DNA from: Lichenicola sp964242425
GTDB lineage: Bacteria; Pseudomonadota; Alphaproteobacteria; Acetobacterales; Acetobacteraceae
Direction of reading: 5' to 3'
Assembly: GCA_964242425.1 (NCBI GenBank)
Contig: CAXTCK010000106.1
Coordinates: forward strand, 1 to 11,708
DNA: 11,708 nucleotides
A program made the position numbers and the translations under genes. Positions 1-7,187 of the stretch are shown here, in pieces. Numbering within the stretch: position 1 is the stretch's first letter; every line of letters begins with the position of its first letter. Below the pieces are notes generated by a model. That model had not been told where the DNA came from. It saw only the letters and a program-made list of their open reading frames with translations, and did not search any database.

Positions 1-1
1 C

Positions 2-523
2 GCATCTGGCTTCGGCCAGGGCATCGGCGACGCGGCACAGCGGGTCGGCGGAGCGGTGACACAGGGAAGCCATGCCGCCGGGCAGGCGGGAGGCAGCCTG
101 GTGTCGGCGTTGACGGAAAGCCCGGTGCTGTTGGGAGCCCTCGGCCTCGCGGCGGGCGCGCTGCTCGGCGCGCTGGTTCCGCAGTCGGAGCGCGAGGAGG
201 CAGCGCTGGGGCAGATCGCGGGACAGGCCCGGGACGGTGCCCGCAGCCTGGCGCAGACGGCGGTCGACGGCGGCGCCCACGTGGCCCAGGCGGTGCTCGA
301 CAAGGGCCGCGACAGCGCGCAGGCGCACGGCCTCGCCGGCGGCGCGAGTCCGGGACAGATGGTCGACGACGCCTTGAGCGGCAACCTGTCCGGCCATGCG
401 AAGCAGGTGGCGGAGGAGCTGCTGGACGCCGGCGAGAACGCGATACGCAAGGAGCTCGGCCAGCCTGCCGCGGGCAAGTCCGCGGAGCCGGAGCCCGCGG
501 GACCGACACCGTCCGGGTCCTGA
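2..523 (+). CDS. DUF3618-like protein, C-terminal part (5' end outside the window)
   Basis: The reading frame is open from base 2 to the TGA at 521-523, so this is the C-terminal end of a longer protein. A GTG at 56 lies inside the frame, but the frame continues upstream of it and the Ala/Gly/Gln-rich composition is unchanged, so I do not take it as the start. The visible part contains one hydrophobic Ala/Leu/Gly helix (roughly ESPVLLGALGLAAGALLGALVPQ) followed by SEREE. This helix followed by an acidic/basic turn is typical of DUF3618 and 'nutrient deprivation-induced' proteins of alphaproteobacteria. After it comes an amphipathic Ala/Gln/Asp-rich region with repeated GQA, AVDGGAHVAQAV and LDKGRDSAQ segments, likely helical or coiled. 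The tail is Pro/Glu-rich and disordered. The conserved N-terminal DUF3618 signature is outside the window, so the family call rests on the C-terminal pattern only. Molecular function is unknown; a membrane-anchored envelope-stress role is the usual guess. Confidence 0.6.
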   Translation, partial: ASGFGQGIGDAAQRVGGAVTQGSHAAGQAGGSLVSALTESPVLLGALGLAAGALLGALVPQSEREEAALGQIAGQARDGARSLAQTAVDGGAHVAQAVLDKGRDSAQAHGLAGGASPGQMVDDALSGNLSGHAKQVAEELLDAGENAIRKELGQPAAGKSAEPEPAGPTPSGS

Positions 524-562
524 GCAGTTTGGCATCCCCGATCGTCGCCATGCCCGCCCGCC

Positions 563-604
563 GGTGATCGGGCATCGGTGATCGGGTGCTGGTGATCGGG
601 CGGC
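563..604. repeat. Three-copy 14-bp tandem repeat
   Basis: Three consecutive 14-bp units start at 563, 577 and 591. Each begins with the identical ten bases GGTGATCGGG and ends in four variable bases (CATC, TGCT, CGGC). The array lies between the DUF3618-like gene and the histidine kinase gene, about 130 bp upstream of the kinase start. The fixed core and regular spacing could be a small expansion by slippage or a set of protein-binding sites. The sequence does not decide which. Confidence 0.7.
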
Positions 605-618
605 GCTTCGCCTTGCAT

Positions 619-638
619 CGGCCGGCTGATGCCGGCCG
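619..638. terminator. GC-rich hairpin, possible terminator of the upstream gene
   Basis: A perfect 8-bp stem (CGGCCGGC at 619-626, GCCGGCCG at 631-638) closes a 4-base loop, TGAT. It lies about 100 bp after the DUF3618-like stop codon and before the kinase gene. No T-run follows, so it is not a canonical intrinsic terminator. It could act as a U-less terminator or a transcript-stabilising hairpin. The stem is certain; the role is inferred. Confidence 0.3.
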
Positions 639-730
639 GCGCCCGGCTTGTGGCCGCCACCATCACGATTTCGCGCGCCGTCGGCGATCATCGGCTGACG
701 CGGCCACCCGGGAACGCATAGAGTTCGTGG

Positions 731-2965
731 ATGATCGTGCTGGACCGCATGAGCCATTCTCTCGTCCGACGCGCTAACCTGCTTCTGTTCGGGGGGCTCG
801 TGGCCGTCCTGCTGCTGGTGTGCGGGGTGACCTGGGCCCAGTTCGACCAGGCCCGCAGTGCCCGGCGCTGGTCGCAGCACACCGACGACGTCATCATCGC
901 GGTCAAGGACCTCAACCTCGCGGTGCGCAACGCCGAGACCGGCCAGCGCGGCTTCCTGCTGACCGACCGCGACGACTACCTCCAGCCCTACGAAGCCGCC
1001 ATCGAGCAGGTGACGCTTCTGTTCAGTGATCTGCGTCGGCTCACGGCGGACAATCCCGCCGAGCAGGCGCGCCTGCAAGCGCTGTCGCCGGTGCTGCAGC
1101 ACAAGCTGGAGGAGCTCGCTCAGACGGTGCAGGTGCGTCGTTCGGTCGGCCTGGACGCGGCGCTGGCGATCGTGCTGACCGATGCGGGCCGCACCTCCAT
1201 GAAGCGTATCGAGTCGACCCTGTCCGCCATGGCGCAGGACGAGAACGGGCTCCTGTCGCAGCGCCTGGCCGCTGCCGACCGTCGCGGCAGGTGGATCCGC
1301 TGGCTCATGCTGGGCGGCATGGCGACGGCGCTGCTGGCCCTGTCCTGGGCCGCGCAGATGCTCAACCAGGCCTGGGCGCACACCCACAAGGTCGAGGCGG
1401 AGCAGCGGACCGCGGCGCTCCGGCTGCGCGTCTCGCTGGACAGCCTGAGCCAGGGGGTCGCCGTGTTCGGCGCCGACCACCTCCTGTCGAACTGGAACGA
1501 CTGCTTCCGGGTGCTGCTGGACCTGCCGAAGGCGATGGTACGGAGCGACACCTCCTACGCCGCGATCAGCGAGCACATGTCCGGCGACGGCGGCTTTCTC
1601 GAGAACGAGCAGCAGATCCGCCAGGGACGCCTGTCGCCGCGGGAGCTGGTGGTCTACGAGCGCACGCGGCACGACGGGCACCAGCTGGAGCTGCGCCGGG
1701 CGCCGATGCCCGATGGCGGGTTCGTGCTGACCGTCACCGACATGACCAAGCGTGCCCAGGCGGAAACGGTGCTGCGCGAGGCGCAGAAGATGCAGGCGAT
1801 CGGCCAGCTCACCGGCGGCATCGCACACGACTTCAACAACCTGCTGACCATCATCCTGGGCAACCTGGAGATGATGCACACCACGCTGGGGGACGATGCG
1901 GGCCTGCGGACGCGGATCGACCGCGCGGCGGGAGCGGCGCAGCGCGGCGCCACCCTGACGGCGCAGCTGCTCGCCTTCGCGCGCAAGCAGCCGCTGGCGC
2001 CGGCGCCGGCCGACCTCACGACGGTTGTCCCCGAGCTGATGCCGCTGATGCAGCGCACGCTCGGCGCGCACATCGACGTCCGCTACGTCGAGAACGCCGG
2101 GCTGTGGCCAGCGATGGCAGACCACGCGCAGCTCGAAAGCGCCGTGCTCAACCTGGCGCTGAACGCCCGCGACGCCATGCCGGACGGCGGGCGGTTGACC
2201 ATCGAGCTGGCCAACAAGGTGCTCGACGAGGACTATGCCCGTGCCCATCACGAGGTGGTCCCGGGCGACTACGCCATGCTCGCGGTGTCCGACACCGGGC
2301 ACGGCATGAGTCGCGAGGTGCTGGCGCGCGTGTTCGAGCCCTTCTTCACCACCAAGCCGGACGGCAAGGGCACCGGGCTCGGGCTCGCCATGGTGTTCGG
2401 CTTCGTCAAGCAGTCGGGCGGGCACGTGAAGATCTATTCCGAGCCCGGGCACGGCACCACGGTACGGCTTTATCTGCCGCGCGCGGTCGGCGCGGCGCTG
2501 CCGGCTTCCCGGATCAGCGCGCCGCTCGACCTGCCGCGCGGCAGCGCCACGGTGCTGGTGGTGGAGGACGAGCCTGCGGTGCGCGAGATCGCGACCGCGA
2601 TCCTGGCCGACCACGGCTACCGGGTGCTGCAGGCGGCGGACGGCGAGTCGGGCTTGCGCGTGTTCGGCGCCCACGCTGCCGAGATCGCCCTGCTCCTGAC
2701 CGACGTGGTGCTGCCCGGCGCGATACGCGGCCGCGAGCTGGCGGAGCGCGTCACCGCCGTGCGCCCGGAGGTCAAGGTGCTCTACATGTCCGGCTACACG
2801 GAGAACTCGATCGTGCACCACGGCCGGCTGGACGACGGCGTGCAGCTGATCGGCAAGCCGTTCAAGCGGGACGAGCTGATCGCCAAGGTGGCAGCGGCGC
2901 TGGGGCCGGTCGCTTCCACGGCACCGGGCAACCTGGTCGACCTGAACTCGCGCCGCGCCGAATGA
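731..2965 (+). CDS. Membrane hybrid sensor histidine kinase (CHASE3-PAS-HisKA-HATPase-REC)
   Basis: The 744-residue sensor kinase carries its own receiver domain. Order: TM1 (about 15-36); a periplasmic CHASE3-like helical sensor (about 37-188) with the typical NAETGQRGFLLT motif at 67-78; TM2 (about 190-210); a PAS domain of the PAS_7 kind (about 230-340, SLSQGVAVFGADHLLSNWN); HisKA with phospho-acceptor His366 in GGIAHDFNNLL; HATPase_c with N-box Asn478/Asp481, G1 DTGHGM (521-526), FEPFFTTK and the GKGTGLGLA lid (546-554); and a C-terminal REC domain (about 606-722) with acidic pocket Glu612/Asp613, phospho-acceptor Asp658 and Lys709. All catalytic residues are present, so it should be active. 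No partner regulator or output gene is visible, so it is an orphan here. ATG 731 and ATG 749 are both possible starts, neither with a strong Shine-Dalgarno; 749 would begin MSHSLVRRANLL. The gene converges on the permease gene with only 18 bp between stop codons. The signal is unknown. Confidence 0.93.
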   Translation: MIVLDRMSHSLVRRANLLLFGGLVAVLLLVCGVTWAQFDQARSARRWSQHTDDVIIAVKDLNLAVRNAETGQRGFLLTDRDDYLQPYEAAIEQVTLLFSDLRRLTADNPAEQARLQALSPVLQHKLEELAQTVQVRRSVGLDAALAIVLTDAGRTSMKRIESTLSAMAQDENGLLSQRLAAADRRGRWIRWLMLGGMATALLALSWAAQMLNQAWAHTHKVEAEQRTAALRLRVSLDSLSQGVAVFGADHLLSNWNDCFRVLLDLPKAMVRSDTSYAAISEHMSGDGGFLENEQQIRQGRLSPRELVVYERTRHDGHQLELRRAPMPDGGFVLTVTDMTKRAQAETVLREAQKMQAIGQLTGGIAHDFNNLLTIILGNLEMMHTTLGDDAGLRTRIDRAAGAAQRGATLTAQLLAFARKQPLAPAPADLTTVVPELMPLMQRTLGAHIDVRYVENAGLWPAMADHAQLESAVLNLALNARDAMPDGGRLTIELANKVLDEDYARAHHEVVPGDYAMLAVSDTGHGMSREVLARVFEPFFTTKPDGKGTGLGLAMVFGFVKQSGGHVKIYSEPGHGTTVRLYLPRAVGAALPASRISAPLDLPRGSATVLVVEDEPAVREIATAILADHGYRVLQAADGESGLRVFGAHAAEIALLLTDVVLPGAIRGRELAERVTAVRPEVKVLYMSGYTENSIVHHGRLDDGVQLIGKPFKRDELIAKVAAALGPVASTAPGNLVDLNSRRAE

Positions 2966-2983
2966 CGTCCATCGCGCCGGTGC

Positions 2984-4366
2984 TCAACGCAGCAGGACGG
3001 TGAAGGCCGGCACGCTCAGGGCCGCGACGTAGAAGCCCATGAACTGCACCCCGGTGTTGAAGCCGAAGATGCGGTTGAGGAGCCCGCCGAGCAGGCCCAC
3101 CGAAACGATCACCAGCATGCCGAGCAGGCCGCCTTCCCAGAACCCGATCACCAGCACGAGGCCGACAAAGGTGGCGATGATCGCCTCGTGGCTGATCCGG
3201 CGCGACACGAACACCGCGGCGACCCGGGCGTAGTTCATCGCCAGCGGATAGGCGATCAGGGCCGCCAGCAGCACGGCGAGCAGGCCGTAGAACAGGAACT
3301 GCATCGGCGTCATCAGCGTGTGCAGGTTGAGGACGTGGTGATGCACCGCGTCGACGAAGAAGCGCGGCGGGGCGTTGAACAGCGGCGCCGCGGGACCTGC
3401 GGCCACCGGGCTCAGCGGCAGGCCGAACGCCACCAGCGGGATGATGGCCTCGGCGATGTAGGTGGACTCCGTGACGCCGTTGCGCACCGCCAGCACCGTG
3501 GTCAGCCGGTGGTAGGGATGGCGGATGCGCGACGCGACCGCTTCTCCCAGCACCACGGTCATCGCCACCGGGCTGAACACGAAGGTGGCGCTGGACACCA
3601 CCGCAGCCGCCGCCACCCAGCGGGCCTGCACCGCGTCCAGCACCTTGAACGGGTTCGGGTAGTATCCCTTCCATCCCCTGATCTCGGGCGCGATGGCGAA
3701 CCGGCGCGGCCCGTCGCGCCGCAGCCGGGAGCGCTCGACGGGCGACAGCGTCGACAGCAGGTCGGCGACGAGCGGGCCGACGGCGATGCCGAGGAAGTAG
3801 CTGACGGCGAGCTTCAGCCCGTGCGACGCGGTCAGGGTCTGCAGGGCGACGATGACCAGCACGAACGGGAACAGCAGCAGCACCGACGCCCAGCGCCCGG
3901 CGGAGAAGTAGGCGATCAGCATGGCGGCGAGAAGGAACAGCCAGGGTGCGGCGCCGGTGACGGCGTGCCCGAACGGCGCCAGCACCAGCGCGAACAGCAC
4001 CGACAGCGGCACCGCGATCACCGCCGAGATCAGGGCGGCCGCGACCATCTTGCGCAGGGCGATGTGCGGCACGCCCAGCATGCGCAGCGCGGTCGCCTGC
4101 GGCATCAGCGGCACCGCCATGGTGTCGCCGGGAATGCCGAGCAGCGCCGTCGGGATGGCGTGGGTCATGTGCTTGGACACGGCGGCGGCCAGCCAGAAGG
4201 TGAAGATACCGACCGGCGGCACGCCGAGCAGAACCACGAGCAGCGTCACCGGGGCGATGGTCGTGGTCTCGTCGGTGCCGGACACAAGGCCGACCGCCGC
4301 GAAGATCAGCGCGCCGGCCAGGCCCATGCCCAGTGCCACGGGAAGGTCGCTGGCCAGCGCGTGCAT
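2984..4366 (-). CDS. TctA-like tripartite tricarboxylate transporter permease, divergent
   Basis: A 460-residue polytopic membrane protein with about ten or more hydrophobic segments. Family evidence is the twofold TctA plan. The first half has TALLGIPGDTMAVPLMPQA (about 73-90), matching the conserved GIPG substrate loop. The second half has its counterpart FGLPLSPVAAGPAAPLF, and a glycine-rich closing block GGLLNRIFGFNTG. In the TTT family, TctA is the large permease working with a small TctB subunit and a periplasmic TctC binding protein to import carboxylates. It is somewhat shorter than the roughly 500 residues typical of TctA, and its GIPGD loop differs from the common GIPGS/T forms, so it is a divergent branch. 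ATG at 4366 follows the stop of the small membrane gene by one base (TGAGATG), with GGGAGA 8 bases upstream, so the two are translationally coupled. It is the last gene of the mvaAB operon. Mevalonate or a related hydroxy acid is the inferred substrate; this is not shown directly. Confidence 0.8.
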   Translation of the reverse strand: MHALASDLPVALGMGLAGALIFAAVGLVSGTDETTTIAPVTLLVVLLGVPPVGIFTFWLAAAVSKHMTHAIPTALLGIPGDTMAVPLMPQATALRMLGVPHIALRKMVAAALISAVIAVPLSVLFALVLAPFGHAVTGAAPWLFLLAAMLIAYFSAGRWASVLLLFPFVLVIVALQTLTASHGLKLAVSYFLGIAVGPLVADLLSTLSPVERSRLRRDGPRRFAIAPEIRGWKGYYPNPFKVLDAVQARWVAAAAVVSSATFVFSPVAMTVVLGEAVASRIRHPYHRLTTVLAVRNGVTESTYIAEAIIPLVAFGLPLSPVAAGPAAPLFNAPPRFFVDAVHHHVLNLHTLMTPMQFLFYGLLAVLLAALIAYPLAMNYARVAAVFVSRRISHEAIIATFVGLVLVIGFWEGGLLGMLVIVSVGLLGGLLNRIFGFNTGVQFMGFYVAALSVPAFTVLLR

Positions 4367-4367
4367 C

Positions 4368-4778
4368 TCACACGTCTCCCACGTGGCGGGCGGCGGCCGC
4401 CATCAGGTCCAGCAGGCCCAGCGCCTGCAGCTCGGCCTGGGCCACGACCGGAAGCGGGACCGCTCCGCCATCGGGCCGGCCTTTGAACAGGGCGGCGACG
4501 GCGGCGGCCCGCTCCTCGTCGCTGCCGCCGGACTCGACCAGGATCCGCTTGGGCGGCAGCAGGCGCGCGCAGATCGCGCCGCTGAGCACGCAGCCGCCGA
4601 GACCGGCCAGCATCGCGTAGGCCCGTCCCGGCGCGGCGGCGGTGCCGAGCGCATGGAAGCCGGCCAGGGCCGCCAGGAATATCCCCAGGCTGACCACCGC
4701 CCCGATCAGCACCGCCAGCGCCAGCTGCCGGAGATCGACCACGTCGCCCCAAACCTCCGCCAGGTGCCTCGGGTCCAT
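4368..4778 (-). CDS. Small two-helix membrane protein, possible permease partner
   Basis: A 136-residue protein I cannot assign to a named family. Two hydrophobic helices are clear: about 19-41 (LALAVLIGAVVSLGIFLAALAGF) and about 53-73 (AYAMLAGLGGCVLSGAICARLL). A basic/proline turn follows (LLPPKR), then a soluble C-terminal half (about 80-136) that is acidic and Ala/Leu-rich. The start is ATG 4778, because GGGAGG lies 6 bases upstream and the gene then begins 20 bases after the mvaB stop; a longer frame to 4832 would overlap mvaB and lacks such a site. Its place directly before the permease, coupled by TGAGATG, resembles the tctB-tctA pairing. TctB, however, usually has about four helices, and this protein has two. 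It could be a reduced or unrelated accessory subunit. Role is inferred from position only. Confidence 0.75.
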   Translation of the reverse strand: MDPRHLAEVWGDVVDLRQLALAVLIGAVVSLGIFLAALAGFHALGTAAAPGRAYAMLAGLGGCVLSGAICARLLPPKRILVESGGSDEERAAAVAALFKGRPDGGAVPLPVVAQAELQALGLLDLMAAAARHVGDV

Positions 4779-4784
4779 GCTGTG

Positions 4785-4790
4785 CCTCCC
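4785..4790 (-). promoter_or_regulatory. Ribosome binding site that fixes the start of the small membrane protein
   Basis: On the minus strand this reads GGGAGG, 6 bases before ATG 4778. It is among the strongest Shine-Dalgarno matches in the window and decides the 4778 start over the upstream in-frame codons that overlap mvaB. It suggests the transporter genes have their own ribosome entry instead of relying on read-through from mvaB. Confidence 0.75.
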
Positions 4791-4798
4791 GCTCACGG

Positions 4799-5797
4799 TC
4801 AGGGTTCCGCTCCGGACCCGCTTGCGCCACACGTCCCGGATCGGTGGATCCTGGCGCTCATGGCCTGGTACGCCTTCGAGCGCGGCACGATGCCCAGCCT
4901 GGCCGCGACCGATGCCGTCGCCTGCCGCAGCCGCTCCAGGTCGACGCCGGTGGCAATGCCCATGCCGTCCAGCATGGTGACCAGGTCCTCCGTGGCGAGG
5001 TTGCCGCCGGCGCCGATGGCATAGGGGCAGCCGCCGAGCCCGCCGGCCGCGCTGTCGACCACGCCGATGCCGAGCTCGAGGCAGGCCAGGACGTTGGCGA
5101 GCGCCTGCCCGTAGGTATCGTGGAAATGCACGGCCAGGCGATCGACCGGCACGCTTGCCGCGACCGCCTCGACCAGGCGCCTCGCCCGCCCGGGCGTGCC
5201 GACCCCGATCGTGTCCCCCAGCGACACCTCGTAGCAGCCCCGCTCGACCAGGTGCCGGGCCACGCCTGCGACCGTGGCGGCCGAAACCTCGCCCTCGTAC
5301 GGGCAGCCGAGCACGCAGGACACGTAGCCGCGCACCGCGATGCCGTGCTGGCGCGCCAGCGCGAACACCGGCTCGGCATAGCCGAGGGACTGCGCGACCG
5401 AGCAGTTGAGGTTGGCGCGGCTGAAGGCTTCCGAGGCGGACACGAACAGCGCCACCTCGCGCGCGCCGGCCTCGATCGCCCGCTCCATGCCGACGCGGTT
5501 CGGCACCAGCACCGGAAACCGGATCCCCGGACGCGACGCGATGGGGCGCGACGCGACGGCGCGCAGCACCGCGTCGGATCCCGCCATCTGCGGCACCCGT
5601 CGGGGCGAAACGAAGCTGCCGACCTCGATCGTCGCCAGGCCGGCCTCCGCCAGCGCCTCGACAAAGGCGATGCGGTGGACGGGATCGAGCGTACGCGGCT
5701 CGTTCTGCAGCCCGTCGCGCGGGCCGACCTCGACGATTCTCAGGCCGGGCTTCGGGCCAGGTCTCAGGCCGGGCCCCGGGCCGGGCGTCGCGGTCAC
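4799..5797 (-). CDS. mvaB: Hydroxymethylglutaryl-CoA lyase
   Basis: Cleaves (S)-3-hydroxy-3-methylglutaryl-CoA to acetyl-CoA and acetoacetate; a metal-dependent TIM-barrel enzyme of the HMGL-like family. Hallmarks in this 332-residue protein: VEVGPRDGLQNE (22-33) with Arg27 and Asp28; the EVGSFVSPRRVPQMA block (58-72); GYVSCVLGCPYEG (157-169); the metal-binding HFHDTYGQ (224-231); and GLGGCPYAIGAGGNLATEDLV (253-273) with catalytic-loop Cys257. All expected active-site positions are filled. GTG at 5797 overlaps the mvaA stop as GTGA, so translation is coupled. No good Shine-Dalgarno is seen, and no better start lies before the conserved core. About 18 Gly/Pro-rich residues precede the core, encoded by a 24-bp tandem duplication, making it slightly longer than usual (about 300). 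Leucine catabolism is the other common context for this enzyme, but the adjacent class II reductase points to mevalonate breakdown. Confidence 0.95.
   Translation of the reverse strand: MTATPGPGPGLRPGPKPGLRIVEVGPRDGLQNEPRTLDPVHRIAFVEALAEAGLATIEVGSFVSPRRVPQMAGSDAVLRAVASRPIASRPGIRFPVLVPNRVGMERAIEAGAREVALFVSASEAFSRANLNCSVAQSLGYAEPVFALARQHGIAVRGYVSCVLGCPYEGEVSAATVAGVARHLVERGCYEVSLGDTIGVGTPGRARRLVEAVAASVPVDRLAVHFHDTYGQALANVLACLELGIGVVDSAAGGLGGCPYAIGAGGNLATEDLVTMLDGMGIATGVDLERLRQATASVAARLGIVPRSKAYQAMSARIHRSGTCGASGSGAEP
5738..5785. repeat. 24-bp tandem duplication inside the 5' end of mvaB
   Basis: Two adjacent 24-bp units (5738-5761 and 5762-5785) match at 21 of 24 positions; both begin TCTCAGGCCGGGC on the plus strand. 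They encode the Gly/Pro/Leu/Arg-rich stretch before the catalytic core of the lyase (GPGPGLRP then GPKPGLRI). A multiple of three keeps the frame. It looks like a recent slippage expansion in a dispensable N-terminal tail. Confidence 0.8.
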
Positions 5798-7071
5798 CGC
5801 CCGCGCAGCTCGGAAAGCGCTGCCTCGGCGGCCTCGTGCGTCACCGATCGCCGCTCAACCAGCCGACGCGCGACCTGCCCGACCTCGTCGCCCGACGCAC
5901 CGGCGCCGATGGCGACGTTGTGCGCGTGCAGCGCCATGTGGCCCTTCTGGATGCCGTCGGTGGCGAGCGCCTTCATCGCCCCGAAGTTCTGCGCGAGCCC
6001 CACCGCGGCGATGATCCGCGCGAGCCGCTCGGCGCTTTCGACCTGCATGATCGCCAGCAGGGCGCGGGCGGTCGGATGGATGCGCGTCGCACCGCCGACC
6101 AGCCCGACCGCGAGCGGCATCTCGATCGACCCGGCGAGGTCGCCCCCGGCGGTGACCTCCCAGCGCGACAGGCTGCGGTAGCGGCCGCCGCGCGCGGCAT
6201 AGGCGTGCGCGCCGGCCTCGACGGCCCGGGTGTCGTTGCCGGTCGCCAGCACCACCGCGGACACGCCGTTCATGATCCCCTTGTTGTGGGTGGCGGCGCG
6301 GTACGGGTCGGCGTCGGCGAACCGGAAAGCGTCCACCATCGCGTCGCGCACCGCCGCGCCGCCGATGTCGCCCGCCCGCCAGGTGGCGCGGGCGCGGGCC
6401 ACCCGCCGGTCCGCCAGGTTGGACAGGATGCGCAGCAGCGTGCGGCCGCCGGTCCATCGCCCCAGCTCCGGCGCCAGACGTTCGGCCATGGTGTTCACCG
6501 CGTTGGCGCCCATCGCGTCGCGCGTGTCGACCACGATGTGGGTGATGACCATGACCCCGCCGGCGGTATCGAGCAGACGCACCTCCAGGTCGCGGAAGCC
6601 GCCGCCGAGCCGGACCAGGGTGGGGTCGCACGCGTCGCACAGCGCCGCGATCTCGTCCCGGTGCTCCAGGATCACCAGCCGGGCGCGCTCGGGGTCGGGC
6701 AGGTCCAGCAGCTGGACCTGGGCGATCATCTGCGTGCCGGACATGGAGGTGGTGAAGCCGCCATTGTCGTAGCACTGCCGGGCGGAGTTGCCGACCGCGG
6801 CGACCACGGAAGACTCCTCCGTCGCCATCGGCACCAGCACGTCGGTGCCGTCCACGCGCATGTTGGTGGCGATGCCGACCGGGATCGCCAGCGTGGTGAC
6901 CATGTTCTCGATCATGTGGTCGGCGAGGCGGCGGTCGATGTTGGCGGGTGCCGCCAGGTGCCGGCGCTGCTCGTCGTCCAGCCCGGCGAACGCCGCCACC
7001 GCGTCGAGCCGCGCTCCGACCTCCAGCTTGTGGAACCCGGAGATGCGCGAAACCCTCGGCTCGTCCGGCAT
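5794..7071 (-). CDS. mvaA: Class II (degradative type) HMG-CoA reductase
   Basis: A 425-residue soluble enzyme catalysing, in the degradative direction, (R)-mevalonate + CoA + 2 NAD+ to HMG-CoA + 2 NADH. It resembles the P. mevalonii enzyme (428 residues) along its length: ENMVTTLAIPVGIATN (55-70), PMATEESSVVAA (81-92) with the catalytic Glu, GGFRDLEVRLL, VDTRDAMGANAVNTMAE (181-197), DPYRAATHNKGIMNG (255-269) with Lys264, ATGNDTRAVEAGAHAYA (276-292) with Asp280, EMPLAVGLVGGATRIHP (317-333) and the C-terminal DGIQKGHMALHA (372-383) with His378. Spacings Lys-Asp (16) and Asp-His (98) equal those of P. mevalonii K267/D283/H381. There is no membrane anchor, as expected for class II. ATG 7071 is chosen because the conserved N-terminus starts there and AGGG lies 7 bases upstream; the frame runs open to 8343 only antisense to the regulator. 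The stop overlaps the mvaB start (GTGA). Cofactor preference (NAD or NADP) is not certain from sequence alone. Confidence 0.96.
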   Translation of the reverse strand: MPDEPRVSRISGFHKLEVGARLDAVAAFAGLDDEQRRHLAAPANIDRRLADHMIENMVTTLAIPVGIATNMRVDGTDVLVPMATEESSVVAAVGNSARQCYDNGGFTTSMSGTQMIAQVQLLDLPDPERARLVILEHRDEIAALCDACDPTLVRLGGGFRDLEVRLLDTAGGVMVITHIVVDTRDAMGANAVNTMAERLAPELGRWTGGRTLLRILSNLADRRVARARATWRAGDIGGAAVRDAMVDAFRFADADPYRAATHNKGIMNGVSAVVLATGNDTRAVEAGAHAYAARGGRYRSLSRWEVTAGGDLAGSIEMPLAVGLVGGATRIHPTARALLAIMQVESAERLARIIAAVGLAQNFGAMKALATDGIQKGHMALHAHNVAIGAGASGDEVGQVARRLVERRSVTHEAAEAALSELRGR

Positions 7072-7085
7072 GTCGCGCCCTGTTC

Positions 7086-7149
7086 TTCCCGGCCCACCGG
7101 GAACGGCGGGCGCCAGGTCCCAAGCGATAGGCCGGGGGCCGGCGCCCGC
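7086..7149 (-). promoter_or_regulatory. Structured 5' leader of mvaA: two perfect inverted repeats
   Basis: Between the predicted transcription start (about 7162) and the mvaA ATG, the leader contains two stems. The first pairs GGCGCCCGC (7141-7149) with GCGGGCGCC (7106-7114): 9 bp, perfect, 26-base loop. The second pairs TTCCCGG (7086-7092) with CCGGGAA (7097-7103): 7 bp, 4-base loop, ending about 14 bases before the start codon and just ahead of the AGGG ribosome site. They do not overlap and could form together. No known riboswitch is recognised. The repeats are seen directly; a regulatory role is inference, and GC-rich DNA yields some stems by chance. Confidence 0.4.
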
Positions 7150-7152
7150 ACA

Positions 7153-7187
7153 GGTACGGTTCGGCACGATTATGCCGATATCGTACC
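7153..7187. promoter_or_regulatory. Interrupted palindrome in the mvaA-mocR divergent region: probable operator
   Basis: The two arms read GGTACG-(2)-TCGGCA (7153-7166) and TGCCGA-(3)-CGTACC (7173-7187), separated by CGATTA: twelve paired positions in two blocks per arm. A related box, GGTATGG at 7200-7206, lies nearby and repeats the GGTAyGG pattern of the left arm in direct orientation, 47 bp downstream. MocR/GabR-type regulators are known to bind combinations of direct and inverted half-sites in their divergent promoters, so this is the best candidate site for the adjacent regulator. Binding itself is inferred. Confidence 0.6.
7169..7174 (-). promoter_or_regulatory. Probable -10 box of the mva operon promoter
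   Basis: On the minus strand this reads CATAAT, five of six bases of TATAAT, in the exact centre of the palindrome. The position 16-18 bp upstream (7191-7198) is GC-rich and has no -35 match. That fits a promoter needing an activator; the GGTATGG box at 7200-7206 would then fall near -40. Expected start about 7162, giving a leader of roughly 90 bases. Predicted only from motif and position. Confidence 0.45.

Noticed and set aside
1291..3003. A 570-codon plus-strand frame in another phase of the kinase gene
   Set aside because: Ala/Arg/Gly/Pro-rich shadow of the kinase; the kinase frame holds every catalytic motif.
3188..4486. A 432-codon plus-strand frame opposite the permease gene
   Set aside because: Composition is Arg/His/Gln-rich with no motif. 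The opposite strand encodes a clear membrane transporter with coupled start and ribosome site.
4779..4832. N-terminal extension of the small membrane protein to 4832
   Set aside because: It would overlap the mvaB end, has no ribosome site, and adds a basic stretch before a start with a near-perfect Shine-Dalgarno at 4778.
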